39,348 nucleotides of DNA, taken from NCBI GenBank assembly GCA_029260765.1, contig JAJDCP010000147.1, positions 1 to 39,348 of the forward strand, written 5' to 3'. Under the pieces are notes generated by a model. That model searched no databases. It was given only the letters and a program-made list of their open reading frames with translations, and was not told where the DNA came from. Positions within the stretch are counted from its first letter, which is position 1. The number at the start of each line of letters is the position of its first letter. Made by a program: the position numbers and the translations under genes. Positions 8,601 to 16,208 of this stretch are shown piece after piece. The stretch comes from Planctomycetota bacterium. GTDB taxonomy: Bacteria; Planctomycetota; J058; JAJDCP01.

Positions 8601-10981
8601 ACCTGTCCCTGGCTGAGCTGACAGGAGACCGGACGCCAGAGTTGGTGGTGGCCGGCCGCGCGGGGCCCAGGGTCTTGTCCCTGCCCAGCCCATCGGTGCT
8701 GTGGCGCAGCTCGCAACGCGTGCCGTTGGCTGTGGCCGACCTGGACGCAGATGGTCAGACGGATCTGCTGTGCTCAGATTGGGGGCTGCAGGCAGTGGAT
8801 GGAGCCACAGGCAGCGCGCTCTGGCGCCGGCTTGACGACGAGCGGCTGGTGTTCCTGGAGGCCGGTCCTGAGCCGTTGCTCTTGGTCGCAGCCGCCGATG
8901 GCCGGATGTTTGCGCTCGACCCTGCCAGCGGTCGTGAGCGCTCCAGTGGTCTGTCGCTCGAGGTCATCGTGGAAGACTGGCGCTATTGGCTCGCCAGTGA
9001 CTTCGGGCTGGCGCGCGATGCAGCTGGCCGGCGGCACACCCTGGCGTGGGCGCGCGGAGATGCGCTGGTCGGTCTCGGCTTTGATGGCAGTCATTGGGAA
9101 GTCGAGCTGCCGTGGCAGGTCGAACCTCTTCCCTTTGAGGCCGCCGAATTGGGTCCTCCGGCCGAGCCTGTCGCTGCGTTGGCCGACCAGAGTCTGGGCG
9201 GTGGCGGCGCGGGCTGGCGCGAGTTGGTCGTGGAAGTCGTGCCGGATGCGGACGCGGATGGTGTCGAGGACTTGCTGGTGGCGGGTCTGGACCGCATCCT
9301 CGCCTTCTCGGGACGGACAGGCGTTCGTCTCTGGCAGTCCCGGCCGGGCAGCCAGGCTTGGCTGCCCGCAACGGACGAGAACGGCGACGGGGTGGTCGAG
9401 ATCCTCGAGATCCGGCCAGGCCGTCGCGACCCTCGTATCCAGTTGCTGCGTGCCGATACCGGCGCAGCGCTCTGGCCTTCGGCGCTCGAAGGGACTCCCA
9501 TCTCGGCCTTCGGTCTGGCGGGAATCGGGCGCTGTCTGCTGCTGCATCGCAGCGCGCCGCCCCGACTGGTCGCGATCGATGCGGCCACAGCGAACCTGCT
9601 TTGGGAGCATCGTCTGCCCGACGGAGCTCTATGCGACCCGCAGCCGGGGCTCTGGGGCAGCGGTGAGGGCGACAGTCTGGCGTTCGCAGTCGCTGATGGA
9701 CGTCTGCTGGCGCTCGACGCTCGTAGCGGCGACAGGGTCTGGAGCCGTGAGGGCGTGCCGGGCGCAAGAATCGAGGTCGTGAACGATGCCCTGTGCGTGC
9801 GGAGCGGAGCCCGGGTCCTCCGCTTGGATGCCCGGCAAGGTACGTGTCTGTCGAGCCACGAGCTGGCGGAACCGGTCGATCACATAGGCGACCTGCAGAC
9901 CGGAACGGCGGCCCATGCCTCCGTGCTGGGATCGGCGGCGGTCGGCTGCCTTGTCCTGGCCGACGCCAACGCGAGCCGACATGCGAGCGCGCACCGCTAC
10001 CCGGTCTTGGCCAGGAACTATGCCGCGTTGTTGCGGGCGGCGCGGGACAGGGAGGCACAAGCCGCTCTGTACAACGCTCGGCAACGGGGTGATCTCGATG
10101 AGGCTGTGCGCCAGGCGCGGTGGCTGCTTGCCAGAGGTTCGACCGCCGCCACACCTGCCTGTCAGCTGGCCCTGGCCGAGGCCGCTGTCGGCCTCGATAC
10201 TGCCGAGGTCGAGCTGCGCCTGCGGGCACTGTTGGGACGTTTCGGATGGGCGCCCGAGCTCCTGCACGCAGCCATCCAGCTGGCATACCAGGTGCAGCTG
10301 GACGAGGTCGCCAGCCAGGTGGTGCGGCGTCTGGCCCGGCGAGGCAGCTGGGAGCTCGTGCCCCCAGGTCTGGCGCATCGTCAGCGCCAGGCTCTGCTGT
10401 GGGCCTTGTCCGAGGCTGTCTCGGTCAGCCTGGAGTCGCCTGAGGTCGCCTTGCTCGGCGCCGCAAGCCTGCTACTCGAACCTCATGCCGAACCGGCGAG
10501 CCTGGCGCGCGTGGAGCAACAGTTGCTGGAGCTCAGCGTCGATACCGAGCTGCAGGCCTCCGCGCACTATCTGCTGGCCTTGTTGCATCGTGCCCGCAAT
10601 CAGCCAGGACGCGCCCGTCATGCGCTGGAGACTGTGCCCCGAGCCCTTCGGCCCAGCGCGTTCGAGACCGCCCTGCAAGACCTGCAAGACAGCATCGATC
10701 GGCAGCGGCTGCGTGACCTGCTCGGGATCAGTTTCGTCGCGCGACGCGATCCCCGCGCCCCACCCGATGAGCCGATCTACCTGTACATCCAGGAATTCGA
10801 CGCCGACAGCCGCTGGGCGCGTGCGGGCCTGCGCAGCGGAGATGCGATCCTGGCAGTGGACGGAAAGTGGGGCCTGCCTCAGGACGAGCTCGAGACCCAG
10901 CTGTGGTTGGCCCGCAGCCGCCGGCTGCGGCTGATGATCCTGCGCGGAGAGCGCGAAGGAAGGCTGACGGTAGAGCCTTAG
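5669..10981 (+). CDS. Membrane Ser/Thr protein kinase with FG-GAP/PQQ-like propeller and PDZ (kinase 1)
   Basis: A 1,770-residue receptor kinase. The cytoplasmic kinase domain spans ~60-345: glycine loop GKGGMGEV (66-73), ATP lysine K88, catalytic loop HRDLKPAN (187-194), metal-binding DWG (207-209, replacing DFG), and activation/P+1 region GTLRYMPPEQ. One membrane helix follows at ~371-391. Beyond it come a PEGA-like beta domain (~398-450) and then a long propeller region with at least eight Asp-rich calcium-type loops such as DLDGDG, DVDGDG and DADADG (near 640, 681, 765, 929, 980, 1022, 1190, 1234). PQQ-like blades (LHGNTGRLLFE, VDGATGSALW) are interleaved. A helical stretch follows, and a PDZ domain ends the protein (~1703-1770; WARAGLRSGDAILAVDGKW). 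It likely senses an envelope ligand and phosphorylates cytoplasmic targets. Its start lies 9 nt after the HEAT gene. Confidence 0.9.
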   Translation: MPASPSDSTPRPDPGDPTEISGEAPTLCDPEATTRARAAFAQASARSACPVGDPEESRHDHLGSLGKGGMGEVLLVRDVRLERQEAMKVISEEEDPIRVARFLREARVTARLEHPNIVPIHDVGRSHDGRLYFTMKRVRGRSLLEILTGLKQADPKTEAAYPLSRLLEIFLRVCHGVAYAHAQGVVHRDLKPANIMIGDFDEVLVMDWGLAKELRQPEPEPSGVGSSRGPAALDISSEGSLIGTLRYMPPEQAEGRLADIGPRSDIYALGAILYELLSLEYAQPGAGRMQVLVAIVEAIPAPPAQRAPQRFVPRELSAVALRALQKDPQRRYASVRELQSDVRAYLEGRRGRAWQDTRLSLLQKWVRHNRSLAAASLVAILLAVALLAGLAYSRVGPGSLRLRSQPPGALIWLDGEAAGQTDAELGWIWPGTHRVRLELSGYDPWEGSVEMAALGQVGLERPLLPDHGFLSLRCDAATRVLLDAHEVGRGSLDSLRCARGQHLLELQRAEHAPLLRRIEIPAGPLLDLGALSLKRLEGRLDLQTSEAGQRLRWTHADSQRGGELLTPLEGLSLPVGEVELELQGRDIYTVHTTVRIEADKTVSRFLAAPAASLWEVQQEFAAGGEDDARVDELSRASPVFEDLDGDGSCDVLLPGFSGLRALHGNTGRLLFEAPLGLEAARVADVDGDGRNELVGLRQGRIRAWKLPGLQELWRDQLRAEVWDFHLLQGPAGLAVLAVGEAGFAALRAGDGTPLWRAPRGEEVSGIGDLDGDGWDDVVAWIGSRLGWLRGADGTLGGLLQAEPGPAEPAAGSAQAAAEDVGEQAGDGGDGRFPVFEATPLDFAGQGQAEIILLGENAVQRVSPQGASLDGWSLGPGYQCFPSAMPESGPLAMGLWLVRQDGRLFSLAGDPPQLREHCQLSVPGLLDLAAQDIDADGVPELLSLSQDGGFWLRVWQIPGSASEAARALFALKLDAPAYHLSLAELTGDRTPELVVAGRAGPRVLSLPSPSVLWRSSQRVPLAVADLDADGQTDLLCSDWGLQAVDGATGSALWRRLDDERLVFLEAGPEPLLLVAAADGRMFALDPASGRERSSGLSLEVIVEDWRYWLASDFGLARDAAGRRHTLAWARGDALVGLGFDGSHWEVELPWQVEPLPFEAAELGPPAEPVAALADQSLGGGGAGWRELVVEVVPDADADGVEDLLVAGLDRILAFSGRTGVRLWQSRPGSQAWLPATDENGDGVVEILEIRPGRRDPRIQLLRADTGAALWPSALEGTPISAFGLAGIGRCLLLHRSAPPRLVAIDAATANLLWEHRLPDGALCDPQPGLWGSGEGDSLAFAVADGRLLALDARSGDRVWSREGVPGARIEVVNDALCVRSGARVLRLDARQGTCLSSHELAEPVDHIGDLQTGTAAHASVLGSAAVGCLVLADANASRHASAHRYPVLARNYAALLRAARDREAQAALYNARQRGDLDEAVRQARWLLARGSTAATPACQLALAEAAVGLDTAEVELRLRALLGRFGWAPELLHAAIQLAYQVQLDEVASQVVRRLARRGSWELVPPGLAHRQRQALLWALSEAVSVSLESPEVALLGAASLLLEPHAEPASLARVEQQLLELSVDTELQASAHYLLALLHRARNQPGRARHALETVPRALRPSAFETALQDLQDSIDRQRLRDLLGISFVARRDPRAPPDEPIYLYIQEFDADSRWARAGLRSGDAILAVDGKWGLPQDELETQLWLARSRRLRLMILRGEREGRLTVEP

Positions 10982-11115
10982 TGACCTCAGCATAAGTCTT
11001 GTCCCTTTTGTAGGGGAGGGGTTTACTCCCTCCCGCGGGCGGAGCGAAGCGTCCGAGTCTTCGAGGTGTAAACCCCGCCCCTACGGGATGATGTCCTGAA
11101 CTTATGCTGAGGTCA
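10982..11115. repeat. Palindromic MITE/REP-like element with 16-bp terminal inverted repeats
   Basis: The ends tgacctcagcataagt (10982-10997) and acttatgctgaggtca (11100-11115) are perfect 16-bp inverted repeats. Inside is a second pair, gtaggggaggggtttac (11010-11026) and its inverse at 11068-11084, with one mismatch. The left inner arm is itself a local hairpin (GGGAGGGG 11014-11021 with TCCCTCCC 11027-11034, one G-T pair). The centre holds gcgaagcgtccgagtc (11044-11059), the same word that is tandemly repeated at 39246-39348. The element begins at the base after the kinase 1 stop and lies between convergent genes, so it may also serve as a bidirectional terminator. No target-site duplication is obvious and no transposase is encoded. 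Confidence 0.75.
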
Positions 11116-11176
11116 GTAGAAGCGCGGTATTCCCGCTGTGGCAGCGCACGATGCGCGACCGCGCTGGGAGCCTCCC

Positions 11177-12760
11177 CTACAGCTGCGGCCCGGCCGCCAG
11201 CACGCGTTCGTCGGCGCCCTCGGCGTACTGTTTGAAATTCTCGACGAACAGACCCGCCAGCTTCCGCGCCGTCCTGTCGAAGGCCGCTCCATCGCTCCAG
11301 GTCATGCGCGGCTGAAGCAGCGCCGCGGGCACTCCGGCGCAGGCAGTGGGGACGGCGAAGCCGAAGGTCGGATCAGCGCAGGTCTCGGTCTTGGCGAGGC
11401 TGCCATCGTGGATGGCGTCTACGATCGCGCGTGTGTGCTTGAGGCTCATGCGCTTGCCGACCCCGAAGGGGCCGCCAGTCCAGCCCGTGTTGACCAGCCA
11501 TACATGTGAGCCATGTTGGCTGATCTTCTCGGCCAGCAATTCTGCATAGCGCGCCGGGTGCCAGACCAGAAACGGCCCGCCAAAGCAGGGCGAGAAGGTC
11601 GCTTCTGGATCGGTGACGCCCACTTCGGTTCCTGCGACTTTGGCAGTGTAGCCACTGATGAAATGGTACATGGCTTGTTCAGCGTTCAAGCGCGCGACCG
11701 GGGGCAATACCCCGAAAGCATCGCACGTCAACATGATGACGTTCTGGGGATGCCCGGTCAGGCACGGGATCTTGGCGCTCGGAATGTACTCGATGGGATA
11801 CGAGCCCCGAGTGTTCTTGGTGATGGAGGTGTTGTGGTAGTCGACCTCGCGCGACTCAGCGTCGTAGACCACATTCTCGAGGATGGCCCCGTAGCGCAGA
11901 GCGCTGTAGATCTCCGGCTCAGCCTCGGCTGACAGGTCGATGGCCTTTGCGTAGCAACCGCCTTCGATATTGAAGATGCCCTTGTCGGTCCAGCAGTGCT
12001 CGTCATCGCCGATCAGATAGCGCTTGGCGTCTGCAGACAGGGTCGTTTTTCCAGTTCCCGACAGCCCGAACAAGATCGAGGCATCGCCAGACTCTTTGCC
12101 TTCGGTGGCCGAGCAGTGCATCGACAGCACACCTTGCTTCGGCATCAGGTAGTTCATGATCGTGAACACACCCTTTTTCATCTCGCCGGCATACTGGGTA
12201 CCCAGAATCACGAACTCACGCCGCGTCAACGACAGGGCGACGCTGGTGGTCGAGCTCATACCGCTCGTGTAGCGGTTCGCAGGGAATCCTCCGCCGTTGT
12301 ACACCACGTAGTCGGGCTCACCGAACTCCGCAAGCTGCTCGAGTGTCGGCCGGATCAGCATGTTCCGCATGAAGAGCGCATGGTAGGCCCGCGCGCAGAT
12401 AATGCGGACCTTGATCCGGTACTCGGGGTCCCAGCCGGCGAAGCCATCGATGACATACAACCGCTCACGCGTATTGAGATAATCGATGGCACGCTCGCGG
12501 TTGATCATGAACGTGTGTGTGTCGAGCTCCATGTTGACAGGACCCCACCACACATCGTCGTACGTCTCCGGATCGTTCACGATGCGCTTGTCTTTGGGGC
12601 TGCGCCCGGTCTTCTCGCCGGACATGGCCACCAGCGATCCGCTCGCGGTGATCGCGCTGCCCTTTTCATACTTCAGGGCGGCTTCGTAGAGATACGGTGG
12701 ATAGGGATTGCGGACGACGTTCTTGACATGGATTCCATGCTGTTTCAACGAGAATGACAT
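11177..12760 (-). CDS. pckA: Phosphoenolpyruvate carboxykinase (ATP)
   Basis: A 527-residue enzyme, close to the ~540 typical of ATP-dependent PEPCK. It converts oxaloacetate and ATP to PEP, CO2 and ADP, the first committed step of gluconeogenesis, in the cytoplasm. Motifs are SGEKTGRSPKDKRIV (~47-61, substrate region), the kinase-1 P-loop GLSGTGKTT (232-240), the metal/kinase-2 region GDDEH (251-255), and the C-terminal NTGWTGGPFGVGKRM adenine-binding stretch. ATG 12760 is supported by GGAGG at 12772-12768 with 7 nt spacing. An upstream frame extension to 13195 is antisense to the neighbouring gene and is not real. The stop codon sits in ctgTAGGGGAGG, the sequence shared with the dispersed repeats. 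It is convergent with kinase 1, with the palindromic element between them. Confidence 0.96.
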   Translation of the reverse strand: MSFSLKQHGIHVKNVVRNPYPPYLYEAALKYEKGSAITASGSLVAMSGEKTGRSPKDKRIVNDPETYDDVWWGPVNMELDTHTFMINRERAIDYLNTRERLYVIDGFAGWDPEYRIKVRIICARAYHALFMRNMLIRPTLEQLAEFGEPDYVVYNGGGFPANRYTSGMSSTTSVALSLTRREFVILGTQYAGEMKKGVFTIMNYLMPKQGVLSMHCSATEGKESGDASILFGLSGTGKTTLSADAKRYLIGDDEHCWTDKGIFNIEGGCYAKAIDLSAEAEPEIYSALRYGAILENVVYDAESREVDYHNTSITKNTRGSYPIEYIPSAKIPCLTGHPQNVIMLTCDAFGVLPPVARLNAEQAMYHFISGYTAKVAGTEVGVTDPEATFSPCFGGPFLVWHPARYAELLAEKISQHGSHVWLVNTGWTGGPFGVGKRMSLKHTRAIVDAIHDGSLAKTETCADPTFGFAVPTACAGVPAALLQPRMTWSDGAAFDRTARKLAGLFVENFKQYAEGADERVLAAGPQL

Positions 12761-12843
12761 AGGCAGACCTCCGAGTTGAGAATGCAGGGTGCCTACGCTG
12801 CTGGTCGCTGTCAAGCCTCGATCGGCCTCTGTCCCCAGGGAGC

Positions 12844-15192
12844 TCAGGGCTGCTGTTGCAGCCGCTCGCGGCAGATCCGCAGAGCCTCTTCGAGGCGGGT
12901 GTCTCCCGGAGTCTGGCGTTGCGCGGCCTCGAACTGCAGGATTGCCTCGACGTAGCGCTCCTTCTGGACGTAATAGGCGCCGAGCACCGAGTGGGCTCTG
13001 GTGAGGTCGGGGTGCTGCTCGAGCAACTTGCGTAGCAGGATCTCTGCCTCGCCTCCCTGGCCATTGCCGATCAACGCCCCTGCGAGGCCGAGCTGAGCGG
13101 GTACGCGTACCTCTAGCCGCAGGCTCTTGCGGAAGCAATCGATGGCTGTCGGGAAGTCGCGCCGTCGACTCGCGTCTCGTCCTCGAAACGTCCACAGCTC
13201 ATGGCCCATGACGCCCGACGTTGCCGCGCGCTCGAAGCTGCGCCCTGCCGCGGCATGGTCTCCGGCGAGCTCGTGAGCACGCCCCAGCAGGTAGTGCGCC
13301 TCGCCCATCTCCGGCCGCGCCTCGACCATGCCGCCCAGCAGCCTTACGGCATCGCCGATCCGCCCGGACTCGAGCAGAATCCTGGCAACTTGAAGGTGGA
13401 ACTCGAACGGCTGCGCCTGCAATTGCTCGGCCCGTGCCATCGCTTCCAGGGCCTCGTCCCACTTCTGCTCGGCCGCGGCGAGCTGGGCGATGAGAATATG
13501 CACGGACGGCTCGGTCGGCCGCGCGCTGCGGCTGGTCTCCAGCCAATGACGGGCCATGCCGAAGTCCTTGCCGGCGAGGGCGATGCGCCCGAGCATGATG
13601 CGGCTCGTTAGCTCCGAGGAGTCCGCCTCGATCGCCCGTCTTGCGCGCTCGAGCTGGCCCACAGCGAGCATCGCTCGAGCCATGCGCAGCCGGCCCGGAA
13701 TGGTGTGCGGACCAATGCGACGGGCGAAGAGCAGGGCGTCTTCCGCGTCTTCGTGCCGGCCCAGCCGCTCGTAGCACTGCGCGAGGCTGCTGAACACAAA
13801 CCAGGGGGTGCCGTACTTGAGGGCGTTCTCGAGCACATCTGCAGCTTCTTCGTTCCTGCCCGCCTCCAGCAGCGCAACACCGTAGTTGTAGCTGGGCCGA
13901 AACGCCTCGGGTGCCTTGGCCGCCGCGTCCTTCCAGAGGGTGAGGCCCGACTCCCAGTCCTTGTTCCGCTCGATGGTCCAGGTCCCATAGACCAGCGCGG
14001 TGATGCCGAGCAGCACGGCGATGACCGGCGCCCAGTTGCGCGCCCGTTTCTCGAACAACCAAGCCAGCATGAGCGACGCGCCGAAGCTGGCGAGGTAGAG
14101 CCGGTATTCGGCGATCATGTCGAGGGCGAACAGCGGCGCTTCGAGGCCCATGTGCAGCAGGAACCAGGCCATGCCGAGCAGCAGCACAGGCTTCCGCCTG
14201 CGCAGCGCCTCGAGTGTCAGTGCGATCAAGGCGATGGGGACCAGCAATCCTGGCAGGGTGATCCAGGGGTCGAGCAGCGACTCAGAGATGGGATAGCTGT
14301 GGTCGACGTTGAGGAAGCCCGGATAGGGCACGACCAGGATGGCGAGATAGAACAGCAGCAACCGTGCTTGCGTGGCGATACGCAGCACGGGGACCATCCA
14401 TCTGCCGCGGAAGCCGAGCAGCCATGTCGAGCCGTAGACCGACAAACCGGCGATTCCCGCGACGGCCAACAGCAACGCGGCTGCCCACAGTTTGCGGGCA
14501 TGCTGCTTGAGCCACACGGTGGAGAGCTTCTGGAAGACGCACCATTCATACAGAGCCAGGCAGGGCGGCAGCAGCAACGCGATCTCTTTGCTGGCCAGCG
14601 ACGCCAGCGCTGCCAGTGCGCAAGCGATTCCGCCGAGTATGCGCCCCTTCCGGGTCGAGGCACTGCGGGCGGCGACATAGCAGAGCATGGCCAGCAAGAA
14701 GAAGAAGCTCGCCTGGGACACCATCCGCTGGTGGATGTAGGTCACCGCCGAGGTGTTCACCGGCTGAAGCGCCCAGCATAGAGCGAGCAGCGCACAGAAC
14801 ACAGGTCGCCAGCCACGGCTCGGCCTGTCTGCCGCGGCAGGCTCGTCGCTCAGCTTCAGGGTGCGACCGAGCAGCAGATAGAACAGCAGGGCGTTCAGCG
14901 CGTGGAGGAGGATATTGACCCAGCGGAAGGCGCGCGGATTGAGGCCGCCGCCGAAGTAATGGCTCAGGGCAAATCCCAGGTTCGACAGCGGGCGCATGCG
15001 GCTGCGATAGTCTCCCATCGCGGCGCGCAACAGCGAGTCTTGATCGAGCGTGCGCAGGTGGACATTCAGGTTGCGCACGATGTTCCACGCGTCGTCGTAG
15101 ACGAAGCCGTGATCGAGGGTGTTGTAATAGACGCCGATCACTGCCACAGGCAGCAAGAGACAGGGCAGCCAGGTCAGCAGCCGCTTGCGCAT
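12844..15192 (-). CDS. TMTC-like membrane glycosyltransferase with C-terminal TPRs
   Basis: A 782-residue protein. Residues 1-~405 hold about ten hydrophobic helices in a GT-C arrangement. The first extracytoplasmic loop has FVYDDAWNI with the acidic pair D33-D34, followed by MRPLSNLGFALSHYFGG and WVNILLHALNALLFY. Later landmarks are ASKEIALLLPPCLALYEW (~200-217) and AEYRLYLASFG (~361-371). This order matches the TMTC/O-mannosyltransferase-like family that ends in TPRs. Residues ~430-780 are TPR-like helical repeats (SYNYGVALLEAGRNEEA and so on). The likely role is transfer of a lipid-linked sugar to envelope proteins, with the TPRs binding the acceptor; acceptor and sugar are unknown. ATG 15192 has GGGAG 5 nt upstream (15202-15198). 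The gene lies 83 nt upstream of pckA on the same strand. Confidence 0.8.
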   Translation of the reverse strand: MRKRLLTWLPCLLLPVAVIGVYYNTLDHGFVYDDAWNIVRNLNVHLRTLDQDSLLRAAMGDYRSRMRPLSNLGFALSHYFGGGLNPRAFRWVNILLHALNALLFYLLLGRTLKLSDEPAAADRPSRGWRPVFCALLALCWALQPVNTSAVTYIHQRMVSQASFFFLLAMLCYVAARSASTRKGRILGGIACALAALASLASKEIALLLPPCLALYEWCVFQKLSTVWLKQHARKLWAAALLLAVAGIAGLSVYGSTWLLGFRGRWMVPVLRIATQARLLLFYLAILVVPYPGFLNVDHSYPISESLLDPWITLPGLLVPIALIALTLEALRRRKPVLLLGMAWFLLHMGLEAPLFALDMIAEYRLYLASFGASLMLAWLFEKRARNWAPVIAVLLGITALVYGTWTIERNKDWESGLTLWKDAAAKAPEAFRPSYNYGVALLEAGRNEEAADVLENALKYGTPWFVFSSLAQCYERLGRHEDAEDALLFARRIGPHTIPGRLRMARAMLAVGQLERARRAIEADSSELTSRIMLGRIALAGKDFGMARHWLETSRSARPTEPSVHILIAQLAAAEQKWDEALEAMARAEQLQAQPFEFHLQVARILLESGRIGDAVRLLGGMVEARPEMGEAHYLLGRAHELAGDHAAAGRSFERAATSGVMGHELWTFRGRDASRRRDFPTAIDCFRKSLRLEVRVPAQLGLAGALIGNGQGGEAEILLRKLLEQHPDLTRAHSVLGAYYVQKERYVEAILQFEAAQRQTPGDTRLEEALRICRERLQQQP

Positions 15193-15312
15193 CAGAGCTC
15201 CCGTTGCGGAGATGTTCCCCATTGTGCCAAACTCTGGTTGGAGTCTGCCAGGGTGTGTTCCTGCGCAGCGAGTAGGCGGAGTCCCGCAAGCCTGCCACAA
15301 AGGAGTGAGTCC
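15193..15312. promoter_or_regulatory. Divergent intergenic region (TMTC-like / membrane protein)
   Basis: A 120-nt gap between two divergent genes that must include both sets of expression signals. The only signals I can name are the two ribosome sites: GGGAG (15202-15198, minus) and AGGAG (15301-15305, plus). No sigma-70-type -10/-35 pair or operator stands out. Confidence 0.3.
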
Positions 15313-16182
15313 ATGGATTGGGAGACCTGGGGCTGGGCTCTCGAGCTCTCCTTCTACTTGCTGCTGGTTCTTGCTGCGTGCGCACGGCTGGCCTGGGTCT
15401 TCCTGCGCAAAGACCTGCATCGCAGAACCAAGCGCCCGCCGCGCCGAGAGCTGCCTGTGTTGTGCTCCGACCTGCCGCGCTTCTTCCCCTTCCTGGGCTG
15501 GGTCAAGCTGGCAGCGCTCGGCGCACTGCTGTTGACCGTCGTGTTGGTCAAGCCCAGGATCTTGGGCCTGCACGTCCTCATCGTCGCGCTGTCGCTGGCC
15601 GGTGCGATCACTCTGCTCGTGATTGCGCTGCGGAGCTATCAGGTCTGCTGCGCATGGCATCACCTCCGCGCGTCGTTGGACATGCGGAAGTTGCATCGGG
15701 ACAAGATCAGTCTCCAGGAAAGCTACTGCCTGCGGGGCAGCATCGATGGTTTCGAGCTCAAAGTCTGGTGTGAGCCTGGCAATACGGAGCAGAGCGCACA
15801 GCAACTCTGGGGCGTGGTGCGCATCCGGACCTGGCTTCGTTGGCCGGAGGAGCTGAGCCTGCGCCTGCTTCCTCCAGAGGCGGGCCGCCCAGGTAGCGAT
15901 CTGCCAGACACAACCGGCGATGCGGCGTTCGATGGGTGTTTTGCTGCGCGGGGCAGCGATGCACCAGCCCTGCTGACGAGTGCCGTGCGGAACGCGCTCC
16001 TCCAACTGGAGACCCACAGCGAGCTCGAGTGTTTCGAGCTGGGACGGCTGCGCACCTGGTTGACGGGGCGGGGCAGAGATGCATCCCGGGTCTATGGAGC
16101 CGTGCTAGCGCAAGTGGACGCCCACAAGCAGCTGGCGGCAGCGGGTGAGGCGCTGCTGGCAGAGAGGATGTCCCACTCCTAG
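15313..16182 (+). CDS. Membrane protein with three N-terminal helices, unknown
   Basis: A 289-residue protein. ATG 15313 follows AGGAG (15301-15305) at 7 nt. Three hydrophobic segments (~8-30, ~63-80, ~86-105) are separated by a basic loop (RKDLHRRTKRPPRR), which should face the cytoplasm. The remaining ~180 residues form a soluble domain containing an ISLQESYCLRGSIDGFELKVW stretch, a beta-rich centre and a helical C-terminus. I recognise no family. It is convergent with kinase 2, with only 26 nt between the two stops, and divergent from the TMTC-like gene. Confidence 0.7.
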   Translation: MDWETWGWALELSFYLLLVLAACARLAWVFLRKDLHRRTKRPPRRELPVLCSDLPRFFPFLGWVKLAALGALLLTVVLVKPRILGLHVLIVALSLAGAITLLVIALRSYQVCCAWHHLRASLDMRKLHRDKISLQESYCLRGSIDGFELKVWCEPGNTEQSAQQLWGVVRIRTWLRWPEELSLRLLPPEAGRPGSDLPDTTGDAAFDGCFAARGSDAPALLTSAVRNALLQLETHSELECFELGRLRTWLTGRGRDASRVYGAVLAQVDAHKQLAAAGEALLAERMSHS

Positions 16183-16208
16183 CAGCCTCCTAGTGTTCTG
16201 GTCGTCTG

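Noticed and set aside
6878..8716. A 612-codon minus-strand frame
   Set aside because: Antisense shadow of the kinase 1 propeller; no signal, domain or ribosome site.
12761..13195. N-terminal extension of PEPCK by 145 residues
   Set aside because: The extension is Arg/Pro-rich, overlaps the TMTC-like gene on the same strand in another frame, and ATG 12760 has GGAGG and matches the family start.
15193..16017. N-terminal extension of the TMTC-like protein
   Set aside because: It is antisense to the three-helix membrane protein gene; the ATG at 15192 has a ribosome site and begins directly with the first membrane helix.
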